NCBI GenBank assembly: GCA_903813345.2
Contig: CAIIXF020000012.1
Location: 13,562,932 to 13,626,931, forward strand
Origin: Owenia fusiformis
Lineage: Eukaryota > Annelida > Polychaeta > Sabellida > Oweniidae
DNA: 64,000 nt
Direction: 5' to 3'
Shown here one piece after another: positions 23,810-36,941 of the stretch. Position numbers and translations under genes: made by a program. The notes under the pieces were generated by a model. The model was not told the DNA's origin. It searched no databases and saw nothing but the letters and a program-made list of their open reading frames with translations. Each line of letters begins with the position of its first letter. The stretch's first letter is position 1.

Positions 23810-25060
23810 TAGGTGACCAAAATTAGCTGAAAGCAATGGATCGCCTGATTTCATCCCTATGGGAACTATTGTTTTTCACTTTATCTAAAAGGAATTACTT
23901 ATTCTTTTCAAGGGATTAACTGTGTATCAAAACACAACACATTGATGCAATAAATATTTATGTACCTTGCTAAGGATACTCTTGGGCTCAGTGAATTTGG
24001 TTAATCAGTTGCCGAGATAATACTTGTCAAAAAGTGGCTAACTTACACATTGTCAATCAATAGATTAATGCAATTTTCAAGGATTTTAGAGGGTGAAATG
24101 AGGGATTTTAAGCAATTCTTCTCAAGAAAATAGTTTTTTCTTTCTATTAAGATGGGTCCAGGTGCCAAGAACAGCTGATCCTTGAATATCTATCATTTTG
24201 CAAATTGGAAGCAAGAAAACAATTTTTAGGTCCTCCACTTTTCTCTTTCATGACAGGAAATAGATTCTCAAAAACATCATTAATTCTAAATTTTGCTTAG
24301 AATAATTATGATTATTGTGTGGAATAGAGTATGCATTGTGTCAGTTTCAAGCAGGATTTATTACATCCTGACCAAGTATATCTTCACAATTATTCAGTTT
24401 ATGGTTATGTAATATTGGCCTTCTTATCTGTTTAACATGTCTTTTAAATGAAAATTACAGCGCTTTGATACTCACTACTTTGATATGTTTGATGGCCTAT
24501 CAAAATAAAGACCTTTTCAAAATAAGATATTAGTTTGGGAGAGCAAAGCATATTACTGCTATCTAGACATATGCCCCTCCTTAAATATCGGTTCAAATCT
24601 TGCTGCGCTATGGTGTGCAACGTTTTCTTAACTTTCCGGAGTTATTCCACGGATGATATTGTATTAAGTTTTTTAAACGATTGAACAACCCTCGCTTGCA
24701 ACCTTAAAATAAAAGAAAATATAAATATCATTATGCTCCTGTGAGCAGTTTTAAAGAGCAGTAGACAGGAAATTATTGAAATAGTCAACCCTGATCTCAG
24801 GCTCTTGTTCGTTTTTATGCGTTATATGCATTTGACATGTCATATAGTCTTACATGCGGGTCAACATAAACTGCACACATTACCAAGTTGTTTTCAGATT
24901 TTGAATGTAGATTTTAGTTCAGAAAATCATTGGCTATTACAACCACATTAGGGCAGCAACTTGCTTTAATGGCATAGTTTTAACATTTTTATCTTAATTG
25001 CACTAGAGACAATACTATTTAATAAATATAGACCGAAAAGCAAGGGTAATATCGTCGAAT
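23810..25060. other. No gene; contains a dispersed repeat at 24130-24290
   Basis: No exon of the downstream GPCR (a TM1 exon would be expected) could be identified here. The part 24130-24290 (AGATGGGTCCAGGTGCCAAG, ACAGCTGATCC, GACAGGAAATAGATT) matches 32636-32790 inside the foldback element at 32026-33155, so it is a solo fragment of that family. Confidence 0.45.
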
Positions 25061-25079
25061 ACACCCCGCAGGGCTAGGC

Positions 25080-25290
25080 ACAAACGTTTTCTGTACCCCG
25101 AACGCCCCGTAGATAGTATGAACATGAATTCAAAATGAAGTTGGCTAATTGCAGACAATAATGTTTTTCTGTTAAGGCCCTGTAATTAGTATGAACATAA
25201 ATTCAACATGAATTTTGTTAATTGCAGACAATACTGTTCTGCCGTAAACGCCCTGCAGTTGGTATGAACATAATAGGTCCATATGAGGTA
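25080..25290. repeat. Short tandem repeat of about 90 bp, three units
   Basis: The sequence (C)GCCC(C/T)G...AGTATGAACAT...AATTCA..ATGAA...GTTAATTGCAGACAATA recurs three times, the last copy truncated by the inverted-repeat element starting at 25275. Confidence 0.6.
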
Positions 25291-25993
25291 TGGCAAGTGA
25301 TTTGAGACAGCCATATCTTTCACCATGGGTACTTTCTGGCCATCAATACAGTTGTTTTATTAAAACAATATGCCTCCTTTCAAGTGAAGTCCCCATAATA
25401 GTAAAATATCAATCCAACTCTCGGAAAAATTATGGATTAGGACCCCACTTTGGCACTTTTTTTTTAAATGTTAGAGTCATTTTCTAAAAAGAGGATCTTG
25501 TTTTACTCAATTTAAACATATCGAACGTTTTTTCTACACTATATTAACATTTTCTGAAAGGGGATGCGTATTGAAATGCGTTTAAGTTAAAAACCACATA
25601 TCCCATGTTATTTTCCCATAGGGAAAATTCGTGCTATCCATTGTTTTCAGCATAACTTTGGTCATCGAAAATTGATATCTTCACAACCAGCCTTTCAATA
25701 CCATTCTACTTTTGAAGAAAATTTAGACCGCTTGATGAATAATCTTTTCATGCTATAAAACCAGAAAAAATAATATCCTCTTTTGAGTAAATAGGTTCAA
25801 CATTTTGAAAAAATGTTGACATGGGGTCATTTTCATAATTTTTCGAATTGTTCGATTGATATTTTTATCATCGTGGGTACTTCACTTGAAAGAAAACATA
25901 TTGTTTTAATAAAATCAATGTATTTATGCCCAGAAAGTATTCATGGTTAAAATATGACTTTCTAAAATCACTTGCCATACTGCACATGGACCT
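25275..25993. mobile_element. MITE with long inverted ends, abutting a GPCR exon
   Basis: Ends of about 140 bp are inverted copies: AGGTCCATATGAGGTATGGC / GCCATACTGCACATGGACCT, then TTTATTAAAACAATATG and TTTCAAGTGAAGT(A/C)CCC with their complements. The interior is shared with the diverged repeat at 1-510. The right end lies only 24 bp from the splice acceptor of the GPCR exon at 26018. Confidence 0.75.
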
Positions 25994-27706
25994 TTGCACT
26001 ATTACATTTAACTTTAGGTCTTACGAGTTCCTGAAAATATGTTTATCGTATCATTGGCTGCTGCTGATATTTTAGTGGCTGGATGTGTGCTGCCCTTTAG
26101 CATAGCAGGTAACTTTCAAGCCCAAAAATCCATAAAAAACTAACTCGAACTATCTCAAACCATATCTTATTTGACACTTTTTTCATTGGAGAAAATAATT
26201 CAGTGAAAATAATTTTTGAAGAAGGGAATAAAGTGTTAAAAAGATATTCATAAACCAGAGTAATGAACTTACATAGAACTATCTCAAACCATTATTTCAA
26301 TCCGGGACCATGCCACCAATGGACATTTCATTACAAAAGATAACTTATTTTAAATTGATAAGCAATACTAATAACATCAAAAATAGCTGAATTTGAACGT
26401 AGACTAATACTCATAAAATATATAGCATTCATTCTCAAATGATGTGGGACAGACAGAATCCAGTCTCTCGAGCATATCAAAGGTTCAACATCAATCTGCT
26501 AAATCGACACCATAATCCATAGAACACAATCTTTCACAATAATCATCATAAGACACTTCATGGATAGTAGCATATCTCCAAAGGAATGTCTAGTCTTGCA
26601 TCACAAGAACGTAATTTTAGTCGATCTGTATACATAGGGTGAACCTGCTAATACATTTAAAACAGATACTTGAACCTGATTTTCTTCTCATGATTTGAAC
26701 AGCTTTTTACCATAAAGCCAAAACCTTTAAAGATGAGTAATTGGTGACTTAAATCTGTATTTTTGTAGGTGTAGTACTAGGAGAGGTGTACTTCTACCAC
26801 AGAGTCAAGTTGTGTGAATTCCTAGGCGCTAGCTGTTTGTAACATATCATGCGGTTGTGCATTCTTTTGCATAACTGGACTAGCAGTAAACCGGTGAGTT
26901 TGACAGTAAGTTGGTTAAGTATATCTCCGTGTCTCCAGGATTATGCTAATGGTAGATTCATTCAACAACGTTTAGCTATCTCCGATAAATTAGTTTCTGA
27001 TAGTTTAAATAAGTTTTAAAGTGCGATATAGCTATCTGGTATGTATTATAACTGCAGAATTGTAATTTATTGAAATTCAAAAACGTCGCTTACCAGTTGA
27101 TGTAAAAACGCTGACATTTCTATTGAATTGAAGGGTACCCATATTACCAAACATTATACATCAATACTAAATAGTTTTTTGCCTTCAGGATGATATTAGT
27201 CAGCTCCCTAAAGCATTACAAGCGCATTTTTACTTGGAAAACTACGCCAATATTTGCTTTTATACCATGGTGTGTGCCCTTATTCGCTGTGATACCAATA
27301 TTCATAAGTTGGGGTGGAATGGAATTTGACCCAGAGAGCATGATATGTATATTCGACTATGATAATGTGGCGCCAAATATGTACGCTACTGCAGTATTGT
27401 CTACATTCTTTCTTTTGCATCTATCGTCGTTGCACACTTCAGAATAAAAGCAAAGATGTGGCAGGTAAGTTTGAATTTACATACATCGTCTAGATGGTTT
27501 ATACTAAGCCTACATGTACAACGTACTAAGTGTAAATGAATTTCACTTTTCTATATAAAAAAAAGTCGTGTCGAAAGTAAGATATTTGCCTTATAAAATT
27601 GGAATGGCACAAGTCGTTTTTCGTAAGATATCATAGTGAATTAAAAATATGGATTTGATAATGGTTACTAAATACGTAGTGGGGAGAAGGTATAAGGCAC
27701 TGTTTG

Positions 27707-27745
27707 ATTGTTTGTTTGTTTGTTTGTTTGTTTGTTTGTTTGTTG
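27707..27745. repeat. (TTTG)n microsatellite
   Basis: About ten TGTT/TTTG units in an intron of the GPCR pseudogene. Confidence 0.9.
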
Positions 27746-28299
27746 GATTATCGCTCTATGGGAGTTTTTTTTCAAAAATTTATAAAAGTTTCGCTAATTC
27801 TGATCATGATAATTTTGTATTTTGAAAAATCTCTTGCCTGAAGACCATGTGCTACTTTGATATCATCGCTAATAGCTATAATTTCGCTATTATCAAAACT
27901 ACAGCTAATAGCAACAATTTCACTTCAATTTCAAAATAATGGCTTTTATCGTTAATAAATTCTTGGCCTGGGCAAATGATAGTAACAACAGGGCCCAAGT
28001 GGAATAACCAATTTATTATAACAGAATATTGATATTATCGATGATATCTAAAGGTTTGGCAAAATTGAAATTATCGCTTTTAGCGATGGCACTGATATTT
28101 TCCAAATTATCGCTAAAAATCAGAAAGTAACATTATCAGATGTTATCAAATGATATTGATATTATCGATACTAATAATTTGATAATATTGATATTATTGA
28201 TACTTTTGATATTCTCAACACTTTCGAAATGATCAAATTTATCGATAATTGATAAAAATGATATTCTGCGCCTAAATGCGAACACTTAACTGTAAGTGT

Positions 28300-29352
28300 G
28301 TGTTTTTCAGTTGACCGCGATATCTCCTAATATAGTATCACTGATGAGTCTTACCACGGGCGAGATCAAAGTAAAAGATAATGAAGGACCCACGGTCCTA
28401 TGCTCACACAGTTTGGAACCTTCAGAGGAATTTATATCCTGACTTTCAAACAAAAATATTGATTTGGATTTGTAGTCTCGAACTTTGAGAAACTTAGATA
28501 GCATAGTTATGTGACCTAGTTTGATGACCTTTGACCTTGAAAATTTTACTTATTCAGAGCTCAGTAAGGTCTTTTGTGATTAAGCTGACCAAAATTTACA
28601 TCCAAAAATCAATTTGAAAAACAACTTTTTTTTACCTTTCGAAGGTCACTGAAGGTCAAGTAAAGGTCAAATCCTAAAACTAATGTCAGATTTGAACTCC
28701 TGGCAACTTGTAGATGATTTTCAAAAAAAATATTGGTCAAATTGAAGCAAGTTGAAAAATAACTTATTTTTACTGTTTTTTGACGTCAAATATTTCAAAA
28801 ACGGTAAAAATTTGATGCTGACATATATTGAGAAATATGTAGGGAATGCTTAAATCTATTAATGATGTAATTTATTGCAGGAAATGATCAAATATAAGGC
28901 AAACTTTAAGAATCTTGTCAATCACAAAACCTGCCACTGACTTTATACATGAGAAAGTTTCCTGAAAATGACTAAGTCCTACTTTTTTTCAAATTTTATA
29001 GAGTAAACACCAAAAACCGTAATTCCAAGAGCTTTGAAATCTTCAGAGGACATAAGTTGCATATACACTAACTATTTAAAGTTATTTGAAAGTTCTACTT
29101 CAACAAAGTGTCTAGTATTTACAGAAAAGTTGACTTTTTGACGTCAAAATCCGCAATTTCTCGGAAACCGGGCGAACTTGGGAAATGGCGATGATAGGTC
29201 AAATAGGCATTATGGATATGCATAAAATGAATGTGGATATGACTCAATCCGAATAGCAGTTTTAATTTGTGCGGCCAATGTTGACGGACGGACGGACGGA
29301 CGGACAGACGGACGGACGCCTGGTCAATCCCATAGGCTCACTGTGTGAGCCA
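28300..29352. mobile_element. Intronic repeat with (GGAC)n tract
   Basis: Between GPCR exons 3 and 4 lies about 1 kb of AAGGTCAAATC/GACCTTTGACCTTG-rich sequence ending in a GGACGGAC microsatellite (29283-29316), then CCTGGTCAATCCCATAGGCT and CACTGTGTGAGCC. ATGCTCACACAGTTTGG near 28402 is partly complementary to the right end. I read it as an unclassified non-autonomous insertion. Its exact left end is uncertain. Confidence 0.45.
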
Positions 29353-30275
29353 AAAAATACGATTCGGAAACCATAACAGAAGAGCTTCGACAAGAAATTA
29401 ATGATATGGCCATAGCTGGACGGTTGCTAACGGCTATCTTCATCTCTTCGTTGATATGGTTACCTTGCCTAGTTGCCCTCGTGTCACACCACATCATGAA
29501 TTACGGGAGAGATTTTTGGGCGTTTGCCAATCTTCTTGGTCACATGCAACCGGGATTAGATTGTTTGTGTTACGTCATTATCAGCAAGTACTTTAGGAGG
29601 GGCTATAAGAAGAATGCGATAAGTTTGATTTTCTGTTGCAACAATAGAGAGAAGTATGGTACAGTTCCTAATGTTTAAAGGGTGCAAGTCACACTGGAAC
29701 ACCCTGACAACGGTAAAGTCAGATACCGTTGTCACAAACGGCGGACGTAAATTGTCTTCAACTCAGTCAGTTGGTTCTTATTTCATAGGGCCTTATCGTT
29801 GTTCTACCAAAGAAATTTAATCTAGGTGCTATATTAAACATGCGAATTATGAAAATTGAATCGAATACGAACTTGTGGCCGCCATTTGTGACACCGGTAT
29901 CTGATTTGACTGTTGTCAGGGTGTTCCGGTGTGAAGTATATGAGATCTTAAACACGATCACTGAACAGATCGCATTCAATACAAAGTGTGGACTGCTTGC
30001 AATAACCTGTTTCTTCGTTGCCAACGACGTACATCTTGATCTAGTGCTTATGTAGGCTATGGTTTAAGGATGTCCCCTGGGGGATGTCACGTGACCAAAG
30101 TTGAGAATGATGAATATGGGTCCCTGATCCTAATGGTTTCTGTGAGTTAAAAAACGCTTAAATACTCCAAAGTATAGTTTTGGGTCAAGATCCATATTTG
30201 ATTGAAACCCAATAACATTTGACATGTATAGTACAACACTTTTCAGAAGCATGCCGTTTCTGTTCTTATGTCCGT

Positions 30276-33200
30276 TTAAGATGATTGCAGGTGAATCGGT
30301 ATGTGCGTATTGTCTCCTAATGATTCCAGTAAAACGTAACCATCAGGAGTTATTGTTAACACTGAAATTGCCGCATGTATGATTGAAACACGTGACCAAA
30401 TATCTACAGGAAATTGCAACGCTCTGAAACAAAAGAAAAAAATGGTCATTTACCAACACAATGACAATATGAAATATGTTCTAGTATTTTGAAAAGTACT
30501 GTATAGAATTATTCAAATGTGAACTATTAGATCTCTGGGTCTCTGGTTTGAATAGATACTGAGATATAGCATGGTCTAAATAGTTCACCTATGAAACAGA
30601 AAACAAGTTACTAGTGAGGTGTTTTAGTCAACTAATATGTTAGATCGGATAGTGTGTAATAAAAACAATGTAAGCATTGGGTACGATAGTTAAAACAATT
30701 AACGTGTTAAAATATTCTGTAGTAGATAACAAGTTATTTGTTAGGTAGGATAAAGTGTAATAGAAACAATGTAGGTACTAAGTAACATAGTGTGCAATAT
30801 AAAGAAATTAAGGTGTTAGAAAATGTTGTAACAGAAAACATGATATTTAATAGGTAGGATAATGTGTAATAAAAACAATGTAAGCATAATGTAGGATAGT
30901 GTGTAACATAAAACAATGCAAGCATAATGTAAGATACTGTGTAATATAAAACAATGTAGGTATTAAGTAGCATCGTGTGTAATATAAAGGAATTAAGGTG
31001 TTAGAAAAATTTGTAATAGAAAACATATTATTCGATAGGATGGATAATGTGTAATATAAAACCAATGTATAATAAAAAAAAATAATAATAATAATTCCTC
31101 ACCGCATAATAAGGTATCGCAACATGTTCGAATGTGCGACAATTATTTCGTGGACATCAGATAACTCATTTTGTTCTGCCCGATGGAAGTATTTCTGGAA
31201 CGCTAAATCCAATCTCTTTTTGTCAGCTTTATATGGATACTGAAAAAGTAATTAGCAACAATTAATATTAATAGTGAGTCTTAGTTTTAGTTTGTGCTTA
31301 TTGGTAAAATGTATAATGTTGTATAACTTTAAATGGTATGGATTGATAAATGATTATTGAGAAAATGAAATGAATATGGTATATCATTTGGAATGTACAA
31401 TTCGTACAGTACAAATACGAGTCCATGAGACACTATAGATTAAAAGTATCTACGCCTCGAGTCCATCTATTTTGTTTCCAAAACGTCTGTATAAACACTA
31501 TGTGTGTTATAACACTAATGCCTGGCTCACATTTGCTCCGATTCATCGGTCGGCGCCCGGCCGATTGAGTGTTTTGCTCCATATTTTATTCAATTTTTAA
31601 CAAAATACTCAATCGGCCGAGCGCCATAGTGAATATCAGAGCAAATGTGACCAAGACATAAGCCATACTCTATCAATTTTAGTGAAAGTGTTCAATTAAG
31701 GGCGTCATAGAAGTAATGAATAACGCACCTCCTCCCACTTAGGAAATGTATCTAGATTTGTTCGAGGAGGAATAGCCCATCCCTCAATCAACATTTGATC
31801 GGTCAGGTTAAAAAGAGTAGGAAAATATTTTAGGATGTGCTCAGATGTTTGCACGCATCTGTGGTAAGTAGACGAAATGAGTCGCTTAAATTGAATAGCA
31901 TATTTTCGCTCCCGCCGTTTTAGCCACTGTCCTGTAATATTCGCTTGTGTATGACCTGAAACATAATTTTTTTTTGAATTATCGGATTAATTCACTTTCT
32001 ACATAAAGGTTGCTTTAAGATATGATCACAGGCTGGTATCGAAATATTTGTCCGCTGTGACGGAGCATACTATTTTTCATAAAAACACTAAGAATACTTC
32101 ACGATTTATTTTTTAACTCATATCTTTCGTTATACCATACAAAATTACTTACTTAATGCAATGGATATATCATTTGCGGGTAACTTTCACTTCTGTTTGA
32201 AGTCCAATTACGCTGGGAAGAAAAGCTATTGAAAATGGCGCCGGAGTATCATACTTCAAAATGTACCATTTCTTGTTTAACTTTCTAATGGCACGATATA
32301 GTGACACGATAATATTTACACATGGTTTCAGCATAACTATGAAGGTATAAATGAGATGTTGATGTATTTGCTCTTTTTAATTCTTTTATAAAAAATAATG
32401 TTTAATTTTTTTGTCCGCTGTGACGGAGCAGTTGCAAATGTGAACTGTGAAAATGCTCCGTCACAGCGGACAAAAAATTTTAATATTATTTTTTATAAAA
32501 AAAATTAAAAAGACCCAATGCATTAATATATCATTAATACATTCAGAGTTATGCTGAAAACATATGTTAAAGTAACACATTTACGATTCTAGGCCGAATT
32601 TCGACAATTTAAGCGATATGAGTCAAGAAAATAGTCTTACCTTTCTATTAGGATGGGTTCAGGTGCCAAAAATAACTGATCCATGGATATATATCATTTT
32701 GAAATTTGGATGCAAGAAATATTTTTTCGGAGCCATGTTTTTTTTACGAACTCATAACAGGAAATAGATTATCTAAATGAAAAATCTCTTTTTATACAAC
32801 ATATAGTCATATCTATTACTTTTTGAGGTTTTAGATTTTAGATACATCGTAAATGTGTTACTTAAATATTATCTTGTCACTATATCATGCCATTAAAAGG
32901 TTAAAAAAGAAATGGTTCATTTGAGAGTTTGATACTCTGGCGCCGTTTTCAATAGATTTTACTCCTAGCGTTACTGGACTTCAAACAGAAGTGAAGGTTA
33001 AACGCAAATGATATATCCATTGCATAGAGTAAGTAATTATCTTTGATATAACGAAACATATGAGTTAAAAAATAAATCGTGAAGCATTCTTAGTGTTTTT
33101 ATGAAAAATAGCATGCTCCGTCACAGCGGACAAATCTTTCGATACCTGCCTGTGATGATAATTACAGAAAAGATTATATCTTATATCAAAGTCTATTGAT

Positions 33201-36200
33201 TTTGCAAATTACATATCGTAATGATAAGGGTAAGTGTGTACGTTTGGCCATTTTGATAGGATGTCATGACAAAAAACTTTAGTTTGAGAAAAAAGTGCCG
33301 TTTAAAGAATTTGAGAAGATTTTTTCTAGGAGTAGCCCGTGAAAAACCGCTGATTCAAAATATCTGAACATTTCAGAAAATATACTTCAAACATACATCA
33401 AAAACGAAGGAGCAACGGAAATTTGAAAAATTACCCGATAAAAAAATTGGGATCAAAAAAAGTACACTTCTCAAATTGTTTTTTTCTATTTTTTTAATTT
33501 GTATGAGAGATTTCAAAATTCTAAAGCTCCTTCCATTTTGGGCTATATTAAAAGGATGTTTCAGAGAAATTAGAAAAAAATGTTCAGGGACCTTTGCCGT
33601 GCTACTCTTTTTGTCAATTTTTCTGTCACATTTTCAGAGGACTCAAATTCCCATTCCAAAATGTTTACTGTTTCTATTTGCATTAACACAGTGAGCCTGG
33701 TTATATAAATGATAAGTGGAACTAAAAAATTGAGAGAAAATCCAACCAAAAGACAGTTAATTTTGATGGTCAGATTATACTCAAATGCCATGTGCTTCCT
33801 GGTTTCGGCCATCTTGGATTTTTTGATTAAGTTATAAGTTACCTTAACTCATTCCACACAAGGTCTACATCTTATAAAATTGCAAAAATTCCAAAAGTAG
33901 CTATAGACACTTACCGTATGTACATTCCGGTGATTCGGGCCCAGAATAACAGGGACTAAATCTTAAAATATACCTACCTAATGAAGTAAGCATATGATCC
34001 GAGTTAACGTTGTAATCTCCATGCCTCACTAAATACAGTACACGTTTAACAGATGGACGATGGTTTGCCAACCTGGAAAATAGCCACATGGTAAAGTATG
34101 ATACATGTAAATGATGTGTGAAACTAGAAAAACTGACTTAAGGTTAATACGGAACTCAGTTACCATAGTTCAAAAAAATTTCAAAAACTCAGCATGTTTT
34201 CTGACTTCCTGTTTCGTTACTTCCTGTTTAACACCATGATACCTTAACAGATATCGTGTCGCATTGTACACTGGCGACATGCACAAACAGGCTTGAACGT
34301 TGTATTTGAACGTGCAAGTTAAAGTGATTAACTAAGATGTTGTTTCCTAAACTTTGCATTCCCCCTGTGGGGTCATGCAAAGATTTGGAAAACACATCTT
34401 CGTGGATTGGTTCAGCACACAACACACCGTCCAAGGCTCAAATCCTTAATTCAACTGTCACAAATCGTCAACTCCAAATGATACGTGAGTGTTTAAAAAT
34501 TATTAGCTACCTTATTCTTATGTTTAAAGTGCCCGATAAAGTATAAAATGCGCATGCGTCCAGGTGTTGATAAACTATAAATAGCGAAAATCCAGGGTTT
34601 GTCACCACAAGGTAAGCCAGGACGTGTTGAGAGAACAGCTAGTGTTGATATTGAATTTATATGTAGCCAGATAAGTTTCCTTATTGAAATTACATATGGT
34701 TATTAGCAATACTTTGTAGGTGCTAAATAATAAAATATTTAGAGTATATATGAGAGAAATTGGTCATTTCGAACCTGTTGAAAAGTTTGTGGCTCTCGGC
34801 TACACCGGGGAATTTACTTCCATGAGTACACACATAAATGTGGGGTTCCCCAAGAGGTACGCGACAAGGTGACCTGGCATCAAATGTGCGACTAAATGCT
34901 ACTATCGAGAAGATAAAATAACGAATACGACAATAAGTTATTGCATGTGACAATTCCGAGCCTTCATCTCACTGAAGTATTTTGAAGTGAAAATAGGATT
35001 TTTGTTTTGATACATGGATTCAGATGAACGTAACTTTATTCTGACAACTAATCAAAACTGAACAAAATTGATTGTACGTAACAGACAATTTATTGTTTTA
35101 CAATGTTTTGATTGGCTAAACGAATGAAACCAACAAATTATGAAATGTAAAATGACAATTTTGAAATGCAAAATTTAAAAGTGACAAACACAACCTCCCT
35201 ATCCACTCTTTGGGAGCCCTAGTAAATTAGTAATATGTACATGCAGCAGTGGTAGTGTGCAGCTTATTATCACACTACGCTTTGTATTCTAAAGCCTGTT
35301 GTTTGTAATAACACTGTTCACTCAACGTATGTTTTGTGTGTGGGCAGTCAACGATAATCATTGTTTTATCCCGGTTATATGACCTCGGCAATTATAACAA
35401 AACCGTACTAAACGAAAAAACGCAAATAAGAGAAAGCTTTCACACACATATAAAAAATGAACTAGTCTAATCCGCCAGTATAAACTCTGTGCTATACGTA
35501 GCCGGGTCAGGCGCACACTTTAACTGGACAGGACACGACAACAGGGGTTCTCAGTCAACGTTATTACGAAGCAGCTGCGTAATTACATGTACCTTGTTAA
35601 TGCATGGAAGTTAATGCATTTACTGTCAAGAGGCATAACTCAACTGTGACTGCTTAAACTTTGAACTTCATGGTGCGTTTTTAGCTGTCAAATCACACAC
35701 TCATTACTTCATATATAGATACAGTTATAGTCAATACAAAGGAAAATATCTTGTGTTCATCAGCAATGTGAAACTCGCTCAAAATGTATGATTTTTACCT
35801 ATACAGGTATATATAGGTTCCGCATTTTTAGAAAAGATGTGAAAATAGAATGCAGAATTGTCACTTCAACATATAGTTTTAAAAAAAGGATTTGTAAATA
35901 TTCGCATAACATTTTGAAAATATCACCGATTTCGTTAAATATTGCTATTGACCTTGAGCTTACACTTTTACTGCCTCGCACTACACGTTTTCTACTTACT
36001 TGTCCCAGTTATCAATCCAGCGTCTGGGCGTTGTTTTTGTTTCATTTCTGATAATGTCTTTCTCTAGCTTACCAACTTCTGAATTGATATCAAGAATATT
36101 CGAACTAAATTCTAACGTAAGGCGTTTATATTCAGCTTGAAGACTTGCATAACTTTCTTGTAACTCTTGTATTTTATTTGTGGTTGTCATGGAAACAGTC

Positions 36201-36346
36201 ACAAGGTTGTTGCACTGGCTTTGGTGTGCCGACATCGCAATATAAATCACCATGCACGATGGCAATAAAAATAGCATCAATGTACAAGTAAAATAAATTA
36301 CTGTCGAATTTGGTTTATGTTGCAATTTATTGTTTGTCCTTTCCAT
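30276..36346 (-). CDS. PGAM5-like: PGAM5-like histidine phosphatase (paralog A), catalytically intact
   Basis: Five minus-strand exons join with matching phases into 317 aa: 36000-36346, 33978-34072, 31729-31955, 31103-31239 and 30276-30423. Residues 15-38 form a membrane segment (VIYFTCTLMLFLLPSCMVIY), followed by a heptad-rich stretch (about 55-105) and WIDNWDK, matching the WDxNWD motif of PGAM5 that supports oligomer assembly. The phosphatase domain has the RHG motif (R132 H133 G134 in LYLVRHGDYN), the second arginine (ISSTYHRCVQTSE), the acidic residue (LIEGWAIPP) and the second histidine (IIVAHSNMLRYL). PGAM5 is a mitochondrial membrane protein that dephosphorylates Ser/Thr/His residues of protein partners. 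The C-terminal exon (LQFPVDIWSRVSI) is also typical. The gene is divergent from, and paralogous to, the gene at 36942-41972. Introns hold the elements at 31519-31659 and 32026-33155. Confidence 0.88.
30640..31078. repeat. Minisatellite in the last intron of paralog A
   Basis: A compound tandem repeat of GTGTAATA(T)AAA, ACAATGTA(G/A)G, TAGGATA and GAAATTAAGGTGTTAGAAA blocks recurs about three times over 430 bp, then a short AAT run. Long open frames on the minus strand here are by-products of the repeat. Confidence 0.75.
31519..31659. mobile_element. Palindromic MITE (ATGCCTGGCTCACATTTGC), copy 1
   Basis: The element folds on itself: ATGCCTGGCTCACATTTGCT against AGCAAATGTGACCAAGACAT, then CGGCCGATTGAGTGTTTTG against CAAAATACTCAATCGGCCG. 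A second copy of similar length is at 40437-40577. It is non-coding. Confidence 0.8.
32026..33155. mobile_element. Foldback element with TTTGTCCGCTGTGACGGAGC termini and nested ends
   Basis: The outer ends TCACAGGCTGGTATCG and CGATACCTGCCTGTGA are inverted, followed by TTTGTCCGCTGTGACGGAGC and its complement. Arms of roughly 300 bp match. At the centre (32330-32570) a second palindrome carries two further facing copies of the same TTTGTCCGCTGTGACGGAGC end sequence (32410-32478). The terminal motif is thus present four times. The part near 32636-32790 is shared with 24130-24290. It sits in intron 2 of paralog A. Confidence 0.75.
33156..33900. other. Intronic DNA, no exon recognised
   Basis: T-rich open frames on both strands (33476-33812) without domain signatures. 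The stretch lies in intron 2 of paralog A. Confidence 0.4.
34080..35990. other. Intron 1 of paralog A, no further exon recognised
   Basis: About 1.9 kb between exon 2 (ends 34072) and exon 1 (starts 36000). Several short frames are open but none has splice sites that fit the phase-2 junction, and the two exons already join in frame. Confidence 0.5.
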
Positions 36347-36941
36347 TCTGCGTTGTTTCTCGAGTATTCAGTTGCTACTTTTACTTGATTATCTTGTATA
36401 AATGTATAGCATGGCAACCATGGTTATTCATATCCAATGCCACGTATGTTAATTACACACAATGGGCACCATAGCGTGTTTCGATTCATTGAAACGTTTA
36501 ATCCATTTTCAAAACACAAATTTCACCTAATATAGCTGTGATTGAAATCATGAGCGTGTACACTTAAATTTCTGAGGTCAAATTATAAAACGACATGAGA
36601 AATGTATTGAAGTGTACAGTTGAACATTTCAGTACAATGGAAGTCAGATGTTAAATTTAATTATTGTGTCATACACAGGGATTCGCTCAGGGTTGCCGTC
36701 AGTGGAAGCTGAAAAATGATATATCAGAATTTGTCATATCAATAGACCATCTTTGGAGGTAATGTACATACGATTAAGGCAAACGGTCAATGTCTGGTTT
36801 GATTTCATGATAAGGTTACTGCCTTACACGACACGAGCCTAAATGGTTTGACGTACCATTTGAATTGAATGAGAGAGTATCATCCGAGTACGTTTGGATG
36901 GAGAGCATCGCTATAGATTAACATGTAACAGCACTTCAGCC
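36347..36941. promoter_or_regulatory. Probable bidirectional promoter between the PGAM5-like paralogs
   Basis: The start codons of the two divergent paralogs are 595 bp apart, so both promoters and 5' leaders must share this segment. No TATA box or core motif could be assigned with confidence. Divergent placement suggests coordinated expression, which is an inference. Confidence 0.45.

Larger units (their letters stand above)
26018..29678 (+). pseudogene. Class A GPCR (melatonin-receptor-like), frameshifted in two exons
   Basis: Four exons with correct GT-AG borders encode recognisable rhodopsin-family segments. Exon 26018-26108 holds TM2 ([16 protein letters not shown], with the conserved Asp). 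Exon 26769-26893 holds the ECL1 cysteine (KLCEFLGAS) and TM3 (CGCAFFCITGLAVNR). Exon 27189-27464 holds TM4, ECL2 and TM5, ending in VAHFRIKAKMWQ. The last exon, up to the stop at 29678, holds TM6 (LLTAIFISSLIWLPC) and TM7 to the tail. In the second exon a TAA at 26840-26842 and one extra base separate the two halves. In the third exon the TM5 end is in another frame, with a stop at 27445-27447. No TM1 exon was found. NRM replaces the usual NRY and the TM7 NPxxY motif is degenerate. Two independent breaks favour a pseudogene, although assembly errors remain possible. Confidence 0.8.

Noticed and set aside
30734-31065. Tyr/Leu-rich minus-strand frames
   Set aside because: Repetitive translation of the intronic minisatellite.
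36894-36941. Extended N-terminus of PGAM5-like paralog B
   Set aside because: The longer frame needs a TTG start; the first ATG in frame, at 36942, has a strong Kozak context.
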